DNA from: Marinobacterium_D sp050908845
GTDB lineage: Bacteria; Pseudomonadota; Gammaproteobacteria; Pseudomonadales; Balneatricaceae
Reading direction: 5' to 3'
Assembly: GCF_050908845.1 (NCBI RefSeq)
Contig: NZ_CP194171.1
Span: forward strand, 682,001 to 746,000
DNA: 64,000 nucleotides
Shown here one piece after another: positions 26,400 to 34,402 of this stretch. How positions within the stretch are numbered: position 1 is the stretch's first letter; every line of letters begins with the position of its first letter. The notes below the pieces were generated by a model. That model was not told where the DNA came from and ran no database searches. It saw nothing but the letters and a program-made list of their open reading frames with translations. The position numbers and the translations under genes are program-made.

Positions 26400-27947
26400 A
26401 TGAAGCCTTCTCTCCTTGCATCCGCGCTGTCAGTCGCGATCGCTCTTCCCTTTGCCGGGGCTGCACAAGCTGATATCTCTTTCACGCGAGTGGGTCATTT
26501 TACAGAGATCTGTGGTGATGAAGACGGCGAAGGCTGTACCGAGATTGCGGCCTACAGCGAATCGGCCAAGCGCCTTTACGTGACCAACGGTAGTGACAAC
26601 AAGCTGCGTATTCTCGATGTCAGCGATAGCGGTGAGCTGGCGCCGATGAGTAAAGAGAGTGGCATCGTAACCGAAATCGACCTGTCGGTTTATGGTGGCG
26701 GTCCGAACAGCGTGGCGGTGTATGGCGGCTGGGTCGCCGTCGCGGTTGAGGCCGATAACAAGCAGGCTGCAGGTTCCGTCGTGATCTTCGATCTGGACGG
26801 CAACCATGAGCGCAGCATCACTGCTGGTGCCCTGCCGGATATGCTCACCTTTACGCCGGATGGCGCTTACCTGCTGGTTGCCAATGAAGGCGAGCCGAAC
26901 GATGCCTATACCGTTGATCCGGAAGGCTCGGTCAGCATCATCGATACCCAGAACTGGCAGGTTAAAACTGCAGGCTTCACCCAGTTCAACGATCCAGCCG
27001 AACTGACCGGTGATGTGCGTGTTTTCGGCCCCGGTGCGACGGTTGCTAAGGATCTGGAGCCGGAATATATCGCGGTATCGCCGGACTCCAGCACCGCCTG
27101 GGTCTCCCTGCAGGAAAACAACGCCCTGGCGATTGTCGATATCGCCAACGCAGAAGTGACCGATGTGGTCAGCCTGGGCTTCAAGGATCATCTGCTGTCA
27201 CACAACACCCTGGATGCCAGCAACAAGGATGATGCCATCAACATGAAAAAGTGGCCGGTGCTGGGCATGTACATGCCGGATGCGATCGCGCCGCTGGTGA
27301 TCGATGATCAGGTCTACATCCTTTCGGCTAACGAGGGTGACGCCCGCGACTACGACGGTTACTCCGAAGAAGCGCGTGTCGAAGACCTGGTGCTGGACGA
27401 GGAAGCGTTCAAAAACTTCCGCGGCATGAGCCTGGAAAAGCTGCAGCAGGAAGAGAATCTGGGTCGCCTCAAGATCACAACCTCCCGCGGTGATGAAGAC
27501 GGTGATGGGGCTTTCGAAAAACTGTACTCCTACGGTGCCCGTTCCTTCTCCGTCTGGAACAGTGACGCGGAGCTGGTCTGGGATTCCGGTGATGCGTTCG
27601 AAAAAACGCTCAAACTGGCCGCCAAGAATGATGTGGATTCCGATTACTGGGAAGACGGCCGCAGCGATGACAAGGGTCCGGAGCCGGAGTCGATCACCGT
27701 CGGTAACATCGGTGGAACTCCGTACGCCTTCATCGGTATGGAGCGCACCAGCGACCTCTTCGTTTACGATATGACCAGTCCGGGCATGCCCAAGGCGGTG
27801 AGCTTCGCCGACCTGGATGAGGTGGGTGATGTCGGTCCTGAGGGCCTGTTGTTTGTCGCCAGGGGTGATAACAGCGGCTGGCTGGTTGTGAGCAGCGAAG
27901 TCAGCAGCACCGTATCCGTGTTTGAAGTGAAGGTGACCGAGGACTGA
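26400..27947 (+). CDS. Exported choice-of-anchor I / beta-propeller-like protein
   Basis: A 515-residue secreted protein. Signal peptide MKPSLLASALSVAIALPFAGAAQA is followed by repeated beta-propeller-like blocks (YVTNGSDNKLRILDVSD, PNSVAVYGGWVAVAVEAD, DMLTFTPDGAYLLVANEGEP). Conserved stretches EPEYIAVSPDSSTAWVSLQENNA and SYGARSFSVWN match the choice-of-anchor I family (related to alkaline-phosphatase-like surface proteins). Acidic composition suggests calcium binding. A degraded partial paralogue lies at 31766-31941. Start at 26400 fits the signal peptide. Confidence 0.82.
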   Translation: MKPSLLASALSVAIALPFAGAAQADISFTRVGHFTEICGDEDGEGCTEIAAYSESAKRLYVTNGSDNKLRILDVSDSGELAPMSKESGIVTEIDLSVYGGGPNSVAVYGGWVAVAVEADNKQAAGSVVIFDLDGNHERSITAGALPDMLTFTPDGAYLLVANEGEPNDAYTVDPEGSVSIIDTQNWQVKTAGFTQFNDPAELTGDVRVFGPGATVAKDLEPEYIAVSPDSSTAWVSLQENNALAIVDIANAEVTDVVSLGFKDHLLSHNTLDASNKDDAINMKKWPVLGMYMPDAIAPLVIDDQVYILSANEGDARDYDGYSEEARVEDLVLDEEAFKNFRGMSLEKLQQEENLGRLKITTSRGDEDGDGAFEKLYSYGARSFSVWNSDAELVWDSGDAFEKTLKLAAKNDVDSDYWEDGRSDDKGPEPESITVGNIGGTPYAFIGMERTSDLFVYDMTSPGMPKAVSFADLDEVGDVGPEGLLFVARGDNSGWLVVSSEVSSTVSVFEVKVTED

Positions 27948-27967
27948 TAAACCGCCTCGAAAAAGAA

Positions 27968-28008
27968 GAAACCCCGCCCCGGTCTGTCCGGCGCGGGGTT
28001 TTCTTTTG
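27968..28008 (+). terminator. Intrinsic terminator after the choice-of-anchor gene
   Basis: ACCCCGC and GCGGGGT arms flank a CCGGTCTGTCCGG-type loop and are followed by TTTTCTTTT. Confidence 0.88.
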
Positions 28009-28169
28009 TCCGATTACTGGATATGGCCTTTCGCGGTGTTCGCGGTTATTCGTGATTTATCGCCAAATTATTGGGTTTTAAAGCTGTTTTGCCGGCAAAA
28101 AGGGCGAAGTTGGCCGTTTGCTACACTGATCAGCCCAAGCGTTTTTAATCAATCTGTCGGGAGGATCGG

Positions 28170-29396
28170 ATGCAAGAAAAAGACCCCAATAAGGGCTATG
28201 TTGCGATTCTGGGCTGGAGTCTGAATGCCATCAACGCGATCGAAAACTTCGACCGGCGTTACATAATTGTTGCTCCTGACTGGGCGGAGGAGTATGCGCG
28301 AGAGCACGGTATCCCGTTTGTCAGCTGGAACTTCGAACGGCTGAACGAGCGCTCCATGGAAATCGCACACCGCCTGGAGGAAGAGGGGGTGGACGTGGCG
28401 ATTCCGCTGTTTGAGGAAACGGTGGAGTGGGCCGGCGCGATCAACTCCGTGCTACTCAAAAATCCACGTCTGATGGGCCAGTCCCTGCTGTTTCGTGACA
28501 AGGCGCTGATGAAACGGCGCGCCCAGCTCGGCGGTATCCGCGTAGGTATCTTCGAGGAAGCGCATGACCGAGGGGATGTCATCCACTTCCTGCGCCGCGT
28601 TAACCAGGCGTTGCTGAAGCTCGATGGCGACCCCAACGACCCTATCCACCTGAAAGCGTTCGACAAGGCCGGCTGCCTGGGACACCGCATGATCCGTACA
28701 CCGGACGACGTGGATAACATTCCTGACGAGGAGTTTCCGGCGCTGATGGAGAGCCATCTGGATGGCTGGGAGTTTGCGGTGGAGGCGTTCATCAAGGATC
28801 GCAAGATTCACTTTCTCAATATATCCGAGTACGTGACCCTGGGTTACTCGGTCTTTGTCCCGGCAACGCCGGACCTGGAGAAGTGGCGACCTCGCGTGGT
28901 TGAGGAGATCGAAAAGCTGATCGACACCTTCGATATCGATTTCGGTTTTATCCACCCGGAATACTTTGTCACCAGCGATGGCAAGATGTACTTCGGCGAG
29001 GTGGCATACCGTCCGCCGGGCTTCAACGCGTTCGAACTGATCGAGCGCGCTTACGGGTTCAACGCCTACCAGGGGATGGTGATGATGTTTGACCCGAAAA
29101 CCACGGATGAGGAGATCGAGGCGTTTTTCCCGAAAGAGGTGGTCGATGCCAAGGGACATGCGGGTTGTTTTGGGGTGTATCCACGCCGTCGTGTGATCAG
29201 CGAACTCAAGATTCCGGAAGAGACCGAGAACCACCCCTACTTCGAATTTCACGAGCTGCAGTCACCGCTGCATAACAAGGTGCCCAAACGCAGCGCATTC
29301 GGTACCCACTGGGGACTGGTCTACTTCTTCGGTGACGATCCCTATAAGATGAGGGATCTGTTGAAGGCACAGGAAGAGCTCGATTACTACATCTGA
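28170..29396 (+). CDS. ATP-grasp carboxylate-amine/thiol ligase
   Basis: A 408-residue ATP-grasp protein. The pre-ATP-grasp part opens GYVAILGWSLNAINAIENF. The ATP-binding region is around 90-220. The Mg-binding GEVAYRPPG block (E277, R281) and FIHPEYFVTSDGKMYFGE are typical of the fold. Such ligases join a carboxylate to an amine through an acyl-phosphate. Substrate not identifiable. A GGGAGGA sequence precedes the ATG. A large protein with a papain-like C-terminus follows 22 bases downstream, which suggests paired making and breaking of an amide bond. Confidence 0.8.
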   Translation: MQEKDPNKGYVAILGWSLNAINAIENFDRRYIIVAPDWAEEYAREHGIPFVSWNFERLNERSMEIAHRLEEEGVDVAIPLFEETVEWAGAINSVLLKNPRLMGQSLLFRDKALMKRRAQLGGIRVGIFEEAHDRGDVIHFLRRVNQALLKLDGDPNDPIHLKAFDKAGCLGHRMIRTPDDVDNIPDEEFPALMESHLDGWEFAVEAFIKDRKIHFLNISEYVTLGYSVFVPATPDLEKWRPRVVEEIEKLIDTFDIDFGFIHPEYFVTSDGKMYFGEVAYRPPGFNAFELIERAYGFNAYQGMVMMFDPKTTDEEIEAFFPKEVVDAKGHAGCFGVYPRRRVISELKIPEETENHPYFEFHELQSPLHNKVPKRSAFGTHWGLVYFFGDDPYKMRDLLKAQEELDYYI

Positions 29397-29418
29397 GGAT
29401 AGAAAAGGCGCGCGATCG

Positions 29419-31413
29419 GTGACTATGGAATCAGCCCCGCTGGACGAGCAGCTTCGGCTGCTCGATGAGAAACTGCAACATGCATTGACCCGGCTGGCGC
29501 AATCCAGCCCCTTTGCCAAGGCGCAGCATCAGGTTCCATTGCTGGACCTTGCGGCCCGGATGATGGCGCAACCGGGCGGGACGGAAAGGCTCTACCAGCT
29601 GGCCCCGCGGATGGACGAGGCGGGGATTTTTCTCGGCACCGATTGGGACCATCCTTCCTTGCTGCTACCGAACCTAGTGCGTCATACCCTTGAGCACGGT
29701 GAGAAAAACACCATCGTGCTCGACTGTCTCAGTCAGCTCCGCCTGCTTGCCGTGGTCAATGGTGCTCATCAGCATGAAGGCATCTCGGCCGAGCTGGCCA
29801 GACACTTTCTGACACAGGTGCTGGCATTGAACCTGAATCAGCTGATTGGCGCTGGCGATGAGGCGATCAGGGTTCGGCTCGGCAAGCTGGGTGAGGCGAT
29901 TAACGGCCATTTCCAGTTCATCCTGGAACATATCGGCTTCGACCAGATTCTCGGTAACCTGGTTGATGAGATCTGGCGGATCCTGGCGCAGCGGCCGATA
30001 CAGGTGGGCTATGTAAAAGCGATGGTGACCCAGATCGCCATCGCTTTGAACCAGGGCATCAGCGACAGCGGTGAAAGCCGCTTCGGCGCCGAGCGGCTGA
30101 TCAGTGCCCTGTTCGGGCCTACCCAGGGTTGCCTGGATGATCCCGGTGTTGACGCCTATCTGGCCCGGCTGGACACCATGGATCACCAGGCCATGCAGCA
30201 GGAGGCCTATGGGTTTGCCCGGGCAATGCACGATGTCGGGCTGGTATCCGACTACCACGTCGTCTTTCTGCGCTGGCTGATCACCCAGGGCTATTCTCAA
30301 CTGATACCGGATGCGCTGGGACTGAGCAGTACAGGTCTTGATGCGCTGCGCACCTTCCAGGATCTGGTCCAGGCGTTGATCATTGATGCCATACACCCGC
30401 AAACCGCCCAGTGTGTTTACGGTCTGGCGATGCTGCTGGAGCGGGGTATCCTTTACGCCCAGCCCATCGCGCCGGGGCTCTGGCGCCAGCTGAGCCTGAG
30501 GGTATCGCCGCGCACCGAAACCGCGATCACCCAGGCGTTCGGTGCTGCGCTTCCGGCACGTACCCACCTGTTGGCGGGCGTCATTTCTCTGCTGGGCCAG
30601 CCACTGGGTGTTGGGCAGGGCAATAACCCCACCTGCCAGTCGGTGCGCGCCATCTCCATGTGGTCCTACAACGATCCGGACTACCTGCTGCATCTGATTG
30701 CCCAGATTGCCCGGTTTGACAGTATCCAGATGCATTTCGAGGGCAGGACGCTGAACTCTGCTGAGCTGATGACCGGACTGGAGATCCCGTTGCTGGATAA
30801 CGACCCGGTGTCACTGCTGCTGGTGCCGGCGCTGGACCTGATCTACAAAGAGATGGGCACGCTCTGCGCAGACCGGCAGGAGGATCCTCACCGCTGGATC
30901 AACCCGGAGTTTCATGGCTGGTGGGTCGGTCGCGAATTCAAGATCGCCGTGGACGTGGCCACCGGCAAGCTGAAGGACTACGACGGGTTCCTGCGTCAGT
31001 TCTATGCCAGTTATCACCCGATCTACAACGGCAACCAACCGCTGATTCACCCGCAACCGGCAGGTGTGGCCGTCACCGACAGCGCCGCACGTTTTGTCGG
31101 CTGGCATGCGATCACGCTGATCAGGATTGCGCTGGACCAGGAAGGGGTGATGCGGGCCTATTTCTTCAATCCCAACAACGACAGCGGACAAAACTGGGGC
31201 AATGGCGTCATCGTCTCGACCCAGGGGCATGGGGAGCGCTTCGGTGAGGCGTCGCTGCCGTTTCCGCAGCTGCTGTCACGTCTCTATGTTTTCCATGATG
31301 AACCGGGCGGTCAGTGGGTAGATGGCGCGGAACAGGTACCCAGGGAGGAGCTGGACGCAACGCGTCAGATGGCGTTGGCAAGCTGGGCTGCAGGCAGGGA
31401 AAGCTTTAACTGA
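29419..31413 (+). CDS. Large hypothetical protein with papain-like C-terminal domain
   Basis: A 664-residue protein, no signal peptide. Residues 1-390 are mostly helical and not recognised. The C-terminal part carries a papain-type arrangement: Q400 six residues before C406 (GQGNNPTCQSV), H563 in GWHAITLIRI, and N584 in NPNNDSGQNWGNG, resembling the N-S-W-G region. This is my own reading, not a known annotation. It starts at GTG 29419; ATG 29425 is an alternative. It follows the ATP-grasp gene closely and is almost certainly co-transcribed. Confidence 0.7.
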   Translation: MTMESAPLDEQLRLLDEKLQHALTRLAQSSPFAKAQHQVPLLDLAARMMAQPGGTERLYQLAPRMDEAGIFLGTDWDHPSLLLPNLVRHTLEHGEKNTIVLDCLSQLRLLAVVNGAHQHEGISAELARHFLTQVLALNLNQLIGAGDEAIRVRLGKLGEAINGHFQFILEHIGFDQILGNLVDEIWRILAQRPIQVGYVKAMVTQIAIALNQGISDSGESRFGAERLISALFGPTQGCLDDPGVDAYLARLDTMDHQAMQQEAYGFARAMHDVGLVSDYHVVFLRWLITQGYSQLIPDALGLSSTGLDALRTFQDLVQALIIDAIHPQTAQCVYGLAMLLERGILYAQPIAPGLWRQLSLRVSPRTETAITQAFGAALPARTHLLAGVISLLGQPLGVGQGNNPTCQSVRAISMWSYNDPDYLLHLIAQIARFDSIQMHFEGRTLNSAELMTGLEIPLLDNDPVSLLLVPALDLIYKEMGTLCADRQEDPHRWINPEFHGWWVGREFKIAVDVATGKLKDYDGFLRQFYASYHPIYNGNQPLIHPQPAGVAVTDSAARFVGWHAITLIRIALDQEGVMRAYFFNPNNDSGQNWGNGVIVSTQGHGERFGEASLPFPQLLSRLYVFHDEPGGQWVDGAEQVPREELDATRQMALASWAAGRESFN

Positions 31414-31430
31414 CCCGGTGTGATAGCAAA

Positions 31431-31453
31431 ATCCCCGCACATGGGCGGGGATT
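31431..31453 (+). terminator. Weak hairpin after the papain-like gene
   Basis: ATCCCCGC and GCGGGGAT arms around a short loop lie 18 bases after the stop codon. The following T content is low (ATTCGG), so termination may be partial. Confidence 0.55.
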
Positions 31454-31683
31454 CGGGATTATGGAATTACCAGGTGGGTTGAGGTTTGGGCAGGCGCTTC
31501 CTGCTCGCGCTATGCGGAGTCGGCGACCATTGCTCAGTGACAAAGGTTGTGGCTCTGGGGCGATGTACTTTGACCAGCTTCATTTTCATAGGCGTCACCT
31601 CAGTTTTATTCTTGGTCTGGTAACACTAAAAGTTAGTCAACAGCGGCCAAGGGGTCAAAATCCGGGCGTCGATCTCTCTGGCC

Positions 31684-31765
31684 TCAATAGCTCTTATAGG
31701 GCAGGAGTTTGCCCGACATCACCATGCTGACGCGATCCCCTTTCGGGTCCTCTTCACGCTGGATA
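31684..31765 (-). pseudogene. Truncated copy of the cynS 3' end
   Basis: An 82-base segment that matches the last 82 bases of the intact cynS (35809-35890) with 3 mismatches. It encodes the last 26 residues of cyanase, ending DPKGDRVSMVMSGKLLPYKS-Tyr and stop, with Asn to Ser and Phe to Leu changes. No start or upstream part is present. Confidence 0.85.
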
Positions 31766-31941
31766 GCATCTACGCTATGAGCAACCTGGAAATGCCCAAG
31801 GCTGTCACCTTCATGGACCTGGAAGAGGTCGGCGATGCTGGTCCTGAGGGGCTTAGGTTTTTAGCCGCTAAAAACTGGCTGGTTGTTACCAGCGAAGTCA
31901 GCAGCCCTGTTTCGGTATACGAGATCAGCGTATCCGAGTAA
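31766..31941 (+). pseudogene. Remnant of a choice-of-anchor I gene, C-terminal part
   Basis: The frame ending at 31941 encodes about 58 residues (from the junction: SIYAMSNLEMPKAVTFMDLE, then EVGDAGPEGL and WLVVTSEVSSPVSVYEI) that align with the C-terminus of the intact protein at 26400-27947 (MPKAVSFADLDEVGDVGPEGL, WLVVSSEVSSTVSVFEV). Roughly 60% of residues match, so it is a diverged paralogue and not a recent copy. Everything upstream is lost at the junction with the cynS fragment. Confidence 0.82.
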
Positions 31942-31955
31942 GCATTTCACGCCAT

Positions 31956-31995
31956 AAAAAAGCCCCGCGACCAATATCAGGCGCGGGGCTTTTTT
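31956..31995. terminator. Bidirectional intrinsic terminator
   Basis: AAAAAAGCCCCGC and GCGGGGCTTTTTT arms flank a 16-base loop. It ends the remnant on the plus strand and yceI on the minus strand. Confidence 0.9.
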
Positions 31996-32014
31996 CTGTA
32001 ACAGAGTTGGTCTG

Positions 32015-32599
32015 TTACTTCGGCGTTGCTTCCACCTCGATCTGAAGGTGCACCTCATCACCGATCGCAGGCAGACCGTAGTTCATGCCGAACTCGCTGC
32101 GCTTGACGGTGCCGGTGGCGGAGAAACCGGCCATCGGCTGCTTGGTGAACGGGTGCGGACCCACGTTATTGACAACCAGGTCCAGCGTAACCGGCTTGGT
32201 GACGCCCAGCAGGGTCAGGTCGCCCTCAAGCTTGGCGGTGTTGTCGCCGGTTTTGGTGATCTTGGTGCTCTCGAAGGTCATCTCCGGGAATTCGGCAGCA
32301 TTGAAGAAGTCCGGTGATGCCAGATGCTCGTTACGCTTGCCGTGGAAGGTATTCACCGACTCGGTATCGATGACAATGTTCACGCTGGAGTTTTCGATAT
32401 TGTCGGCATCGAAATTCAGATCGCCATCAAACTGATCGAAGCGACCGAACATGTTGGAGAAACCCAGGTGGTTGATATTGAACACTACGGTAGAGTGGGC
32501 CATATCCATTGCGTAGGCTTCCGGCGCCGCCTGGGCGATACCGGTAGTGGAAAGGCTTGCTGCCAGGAGACCTGCGCCAAACAGTTTTTTTACGTTCAT
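32015..32599 (-). CDS. YceI family periplasmic protein
   Basis: A 194-residue lipocalin-like YceI protein with signal peptide MNVKKLFGAGLLAASLSTTGIAQA. The domain begins AYAMDMAHSTVVFNINHLGFSNMFG and contains FPEMTFESTKI, LLGVTKPVTLDL and RSEFGMNYGLP, the strand motifs of the family. These proteins bind isoprenoid or amphiphilic ligands. The start at 32599 fits the signal peptide and an AGAGGA sequence 6 bases upstream. Confidence 0.92.
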   Translation of the reverse strand: MNVKKLFGAGLLAASLSTTGIAQAAPEAYAMDMAHSTVVFNINHLGFSNMFGRFDQFDGDLNFDADNIENSSVNIVIDTESVNTFHGKRNEHLASPDFFNAAEFPEMTFESTKITKTGDNTAKLEGDLTLLGVTKPVTLDLVVNNVGPHPFTKQPMAGFSATGTVKRSEFGMNYGLPAIGDEVHLQIEVEATPK

Positions 32600-32651
32600 T
32601 CTTATGTCCTCTGCTTCAGTCTTATCAGACAAAGTTGGGTTGATTAGTGGA

Positions 32652-33530
32652 TCAATATCCGTAGCTGCCGCTGCTGGGTTCGACCATCAGCCAAGCGGTG
32701 GCAACGGCGATTACACATACGCCGGCGGCTGCGCCTGTTACGCATACAGCGCGCAACGTTGGGCTCGCCATTTTTCGGCCGAGGCGGTCCACCAGCAGCA
32801 GCGGTAGTAGCAACAGCAGGGCCCAGCCATTGGCCTTGGTGAAAAACAGCATCTGGGTGCTCAGCGTAAGCAGTGCAGTAATCACACTCAGCTGAGCGGT
32901 TGCTGCGAAGGGGAAACGCCATTTGGGCCAGTTCCAGAGCAGGAACCCCCCGATGGCGGCCATCAGCGCGAACGCAATCTGGCCCATGGATGCGGATGCG
33001 CCGATCAGTGTGATGGCGCCGACACCGGCACTGGCCAACAGCAGCAGAATGCCGCCATCAAGGGTGTCACGGCGTGCAATACAGCGCTGCTGAGCCAGCA
33101 TTGCGGCTGCAAACAGCATTGGCAGCAGCATCCAGCCAGCAACATCAATACGATCGAAACGTCCGCCCAGCAGCCAGCCGATGCTTGTCAGGGCCAGTAC
33201 CGCCATAACGATCTGTTGTACTCTTGGTTTGAGGTCAAGGCTGTCGATCAGGATCCCCAGCAAGGCCGCTCCTGCAACCAGGTAGGGGAGTTTTTGCGCC
33301 GAGGAGCGAGGTGGGAAAACCGGCATCTGGATCAGCGCCTGACAGGCGAGAAAACTCAGTACCAGCGAGGCACTGGCCAGGCGGATCCCCAGCGAGGCGC
33401 CCAGTACCAGCCGCAATAGTCCGGTCAGGCCCAGACTCAGCAGCAGCGGCAGAACTGCGCTTTGAATAAGGGGGTTGTCCAATAGGGATGTCACGGCAGC
33501 TCCTGTCTCTGATCGATTAGGTACTGCCAT
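32652..33530 (-). CDS. Hypothetical multi-spanning membrane protein
   Basis: A 292-residue protein with about eight hydrophobic segments (for example AVLPLLLSLGLTGLLRLVLG, IVMAVLALTSIGWLLGG, GILLLLASAGVGAITLIG). Charged residues are few and mostly in the predicted cytoplasmic loops. No family is recognised. It lies upstream of yceI on the same strand (53-base gap) and may be in the same transcription unit. Confidence 0.7.
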   Translation of the reverse strand: MAVPNRSETGAAVTSLLDNPLIQSAVLPLLLSLGLTGLLRLVLGASLGIRLASASLVLSFLACQALIQMPVFPPRSSAQKLPYLVAGAALLGILIDSLDLKPRVQQIVMAVLALTSIGWLLGGRFDRIDVAGWMLLPMLFAAAMLAQQRCIARRDTLDGGILLLLASAGVGAITLIGASASMGQIAFALMAAIGGFLLWNWPKWRFPFAATAQLSVITALLTLSTQMLFFTKANGWALLLLLPLLLVDRLGRKMASPTLRAVCVTGAAAGVCVIAVATAWLMVEPSSGSYGY

Positions 33531-33580
33531 TAAGCACGGCGGATGTCTTAAAAGTTTTTCACCATCGAACTGTTTTGTCG

Positions 33581-33615
33581 CAATCTGTATCAGGCTGCCG
33601 AGTTGACACAGATTG
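33581..33615. promoter_or_regulatory. Inverted repeat upstream of the OmpR-type regulator
   Basis: CAATCTGT (33581-33588) and ACAGATTG (33608-33615), perfect 8-bp arms with a 19-base spacer, lie 74 bases before the response-regulator start. It is a possible autoregulatory or repressor site; nothing else supports this. Confidence 0.35.
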
Positions 33616-33688
33616 ATACAATTGTGGTTCGCACAGCCGCAGCAGGATCGGATAAGCTGTAACAGTAGTACTACCGGCTAGCACGATC

Positions 33689-34402
33689 ATGACCAACACA
33701 CCCCATATTCTCGTTGTCGACGACCACCAGGAGATCCGCGATCTGGTGGCCAGTTATCTCGAACAGTTCGACTTCCGCGTCACCACAGCACGCGATGGCC
33801 AGGAGATGAAGAAGATCCTGGCGGTCAGCGCCATCGATCTGATCGTGCTCGATCTGATGATGCCGGGCGAAGATGGGCTGAGCCTGTGCCGCCAACTGCG
33901 TGAGTCGAGTCAGATCCCGATCATCATGGTCACCGCCATGGCGGAGCAGACCGACCGGGTGGTAGGGCTGGAGATGGGTGCCGATGATTACCTGACTAAA
34001 CCCTTCTTTCCGCGCGAGCTGCTGGCGCGGATCAAGGCAGTGTTGCGCCGTGCGGAAGCGATGCCACTCCAGCGCGAAGCGGTTGAGGCAGAGAAACTGA
34101 ATTTCGATCGCTGGGTGCTGGATATGGCCCGGCGTGAGTTGATCGGCAGCGACGGCGTGGCAGTACCGCTCAGTACTGCCGAGTTCAAGCTGCTCTCCAC
34201 CTTCCTTTCCCATCCACATCGGGTACTGAGCCGTGAGCAGCTGCTCGATCTGACCCGGGGGCGGCAGGCGGATGTGTTCGACCGCAGTATCGATAACCAG
34301 GTTAGCCGCCTGAGGCGCAAGATCGAGCGTGACCCTACCCAGCCTGAACTGATCAAAACCGTCTGGGGCGGCGGCTATATGCTGACTGTGGATGTAGAGT
34401 GA
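33689..34402 (+). CDS. OmpR/PhoB-family response regulator
   Basis: A 237-residue regulator. The receiver domain has the acidic pair D11-D12, phosphoacceptor D55 (LIVLDLMMPG), Thr in VTAMAEQ and Lys in DYLTKPF. The C-terminal winged helix has LSTAEFKLLSTFLSHPHRVLS and VWGGGYML. It is followed by its partner kinase with start and stop codons overlapping (TGATG), so they form a two-component system. The signal and target genes are unknown. Confidence 0.94.
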   Translation: MTNTPHILVVDDHQEIRDLVASYLEQFDFRVTTARDGQEMKKILAVSAIDLIVLDLMMPGEDGLSLCRQLRESSQIPIIMVTAMAEQTDRVVGLEMGADDYLTKPFFPRELLARIKAVLRRAEAMPLQREAVEAEKLNFDRWVLDMARRELIGSDGVAVPLSTAEFKLLSTFLSHPHRVLSREQLLDLTRGRQADVFDRSIDNQVSRLRRKIERDPTQPELIKTVWGGGYMLTVDVE

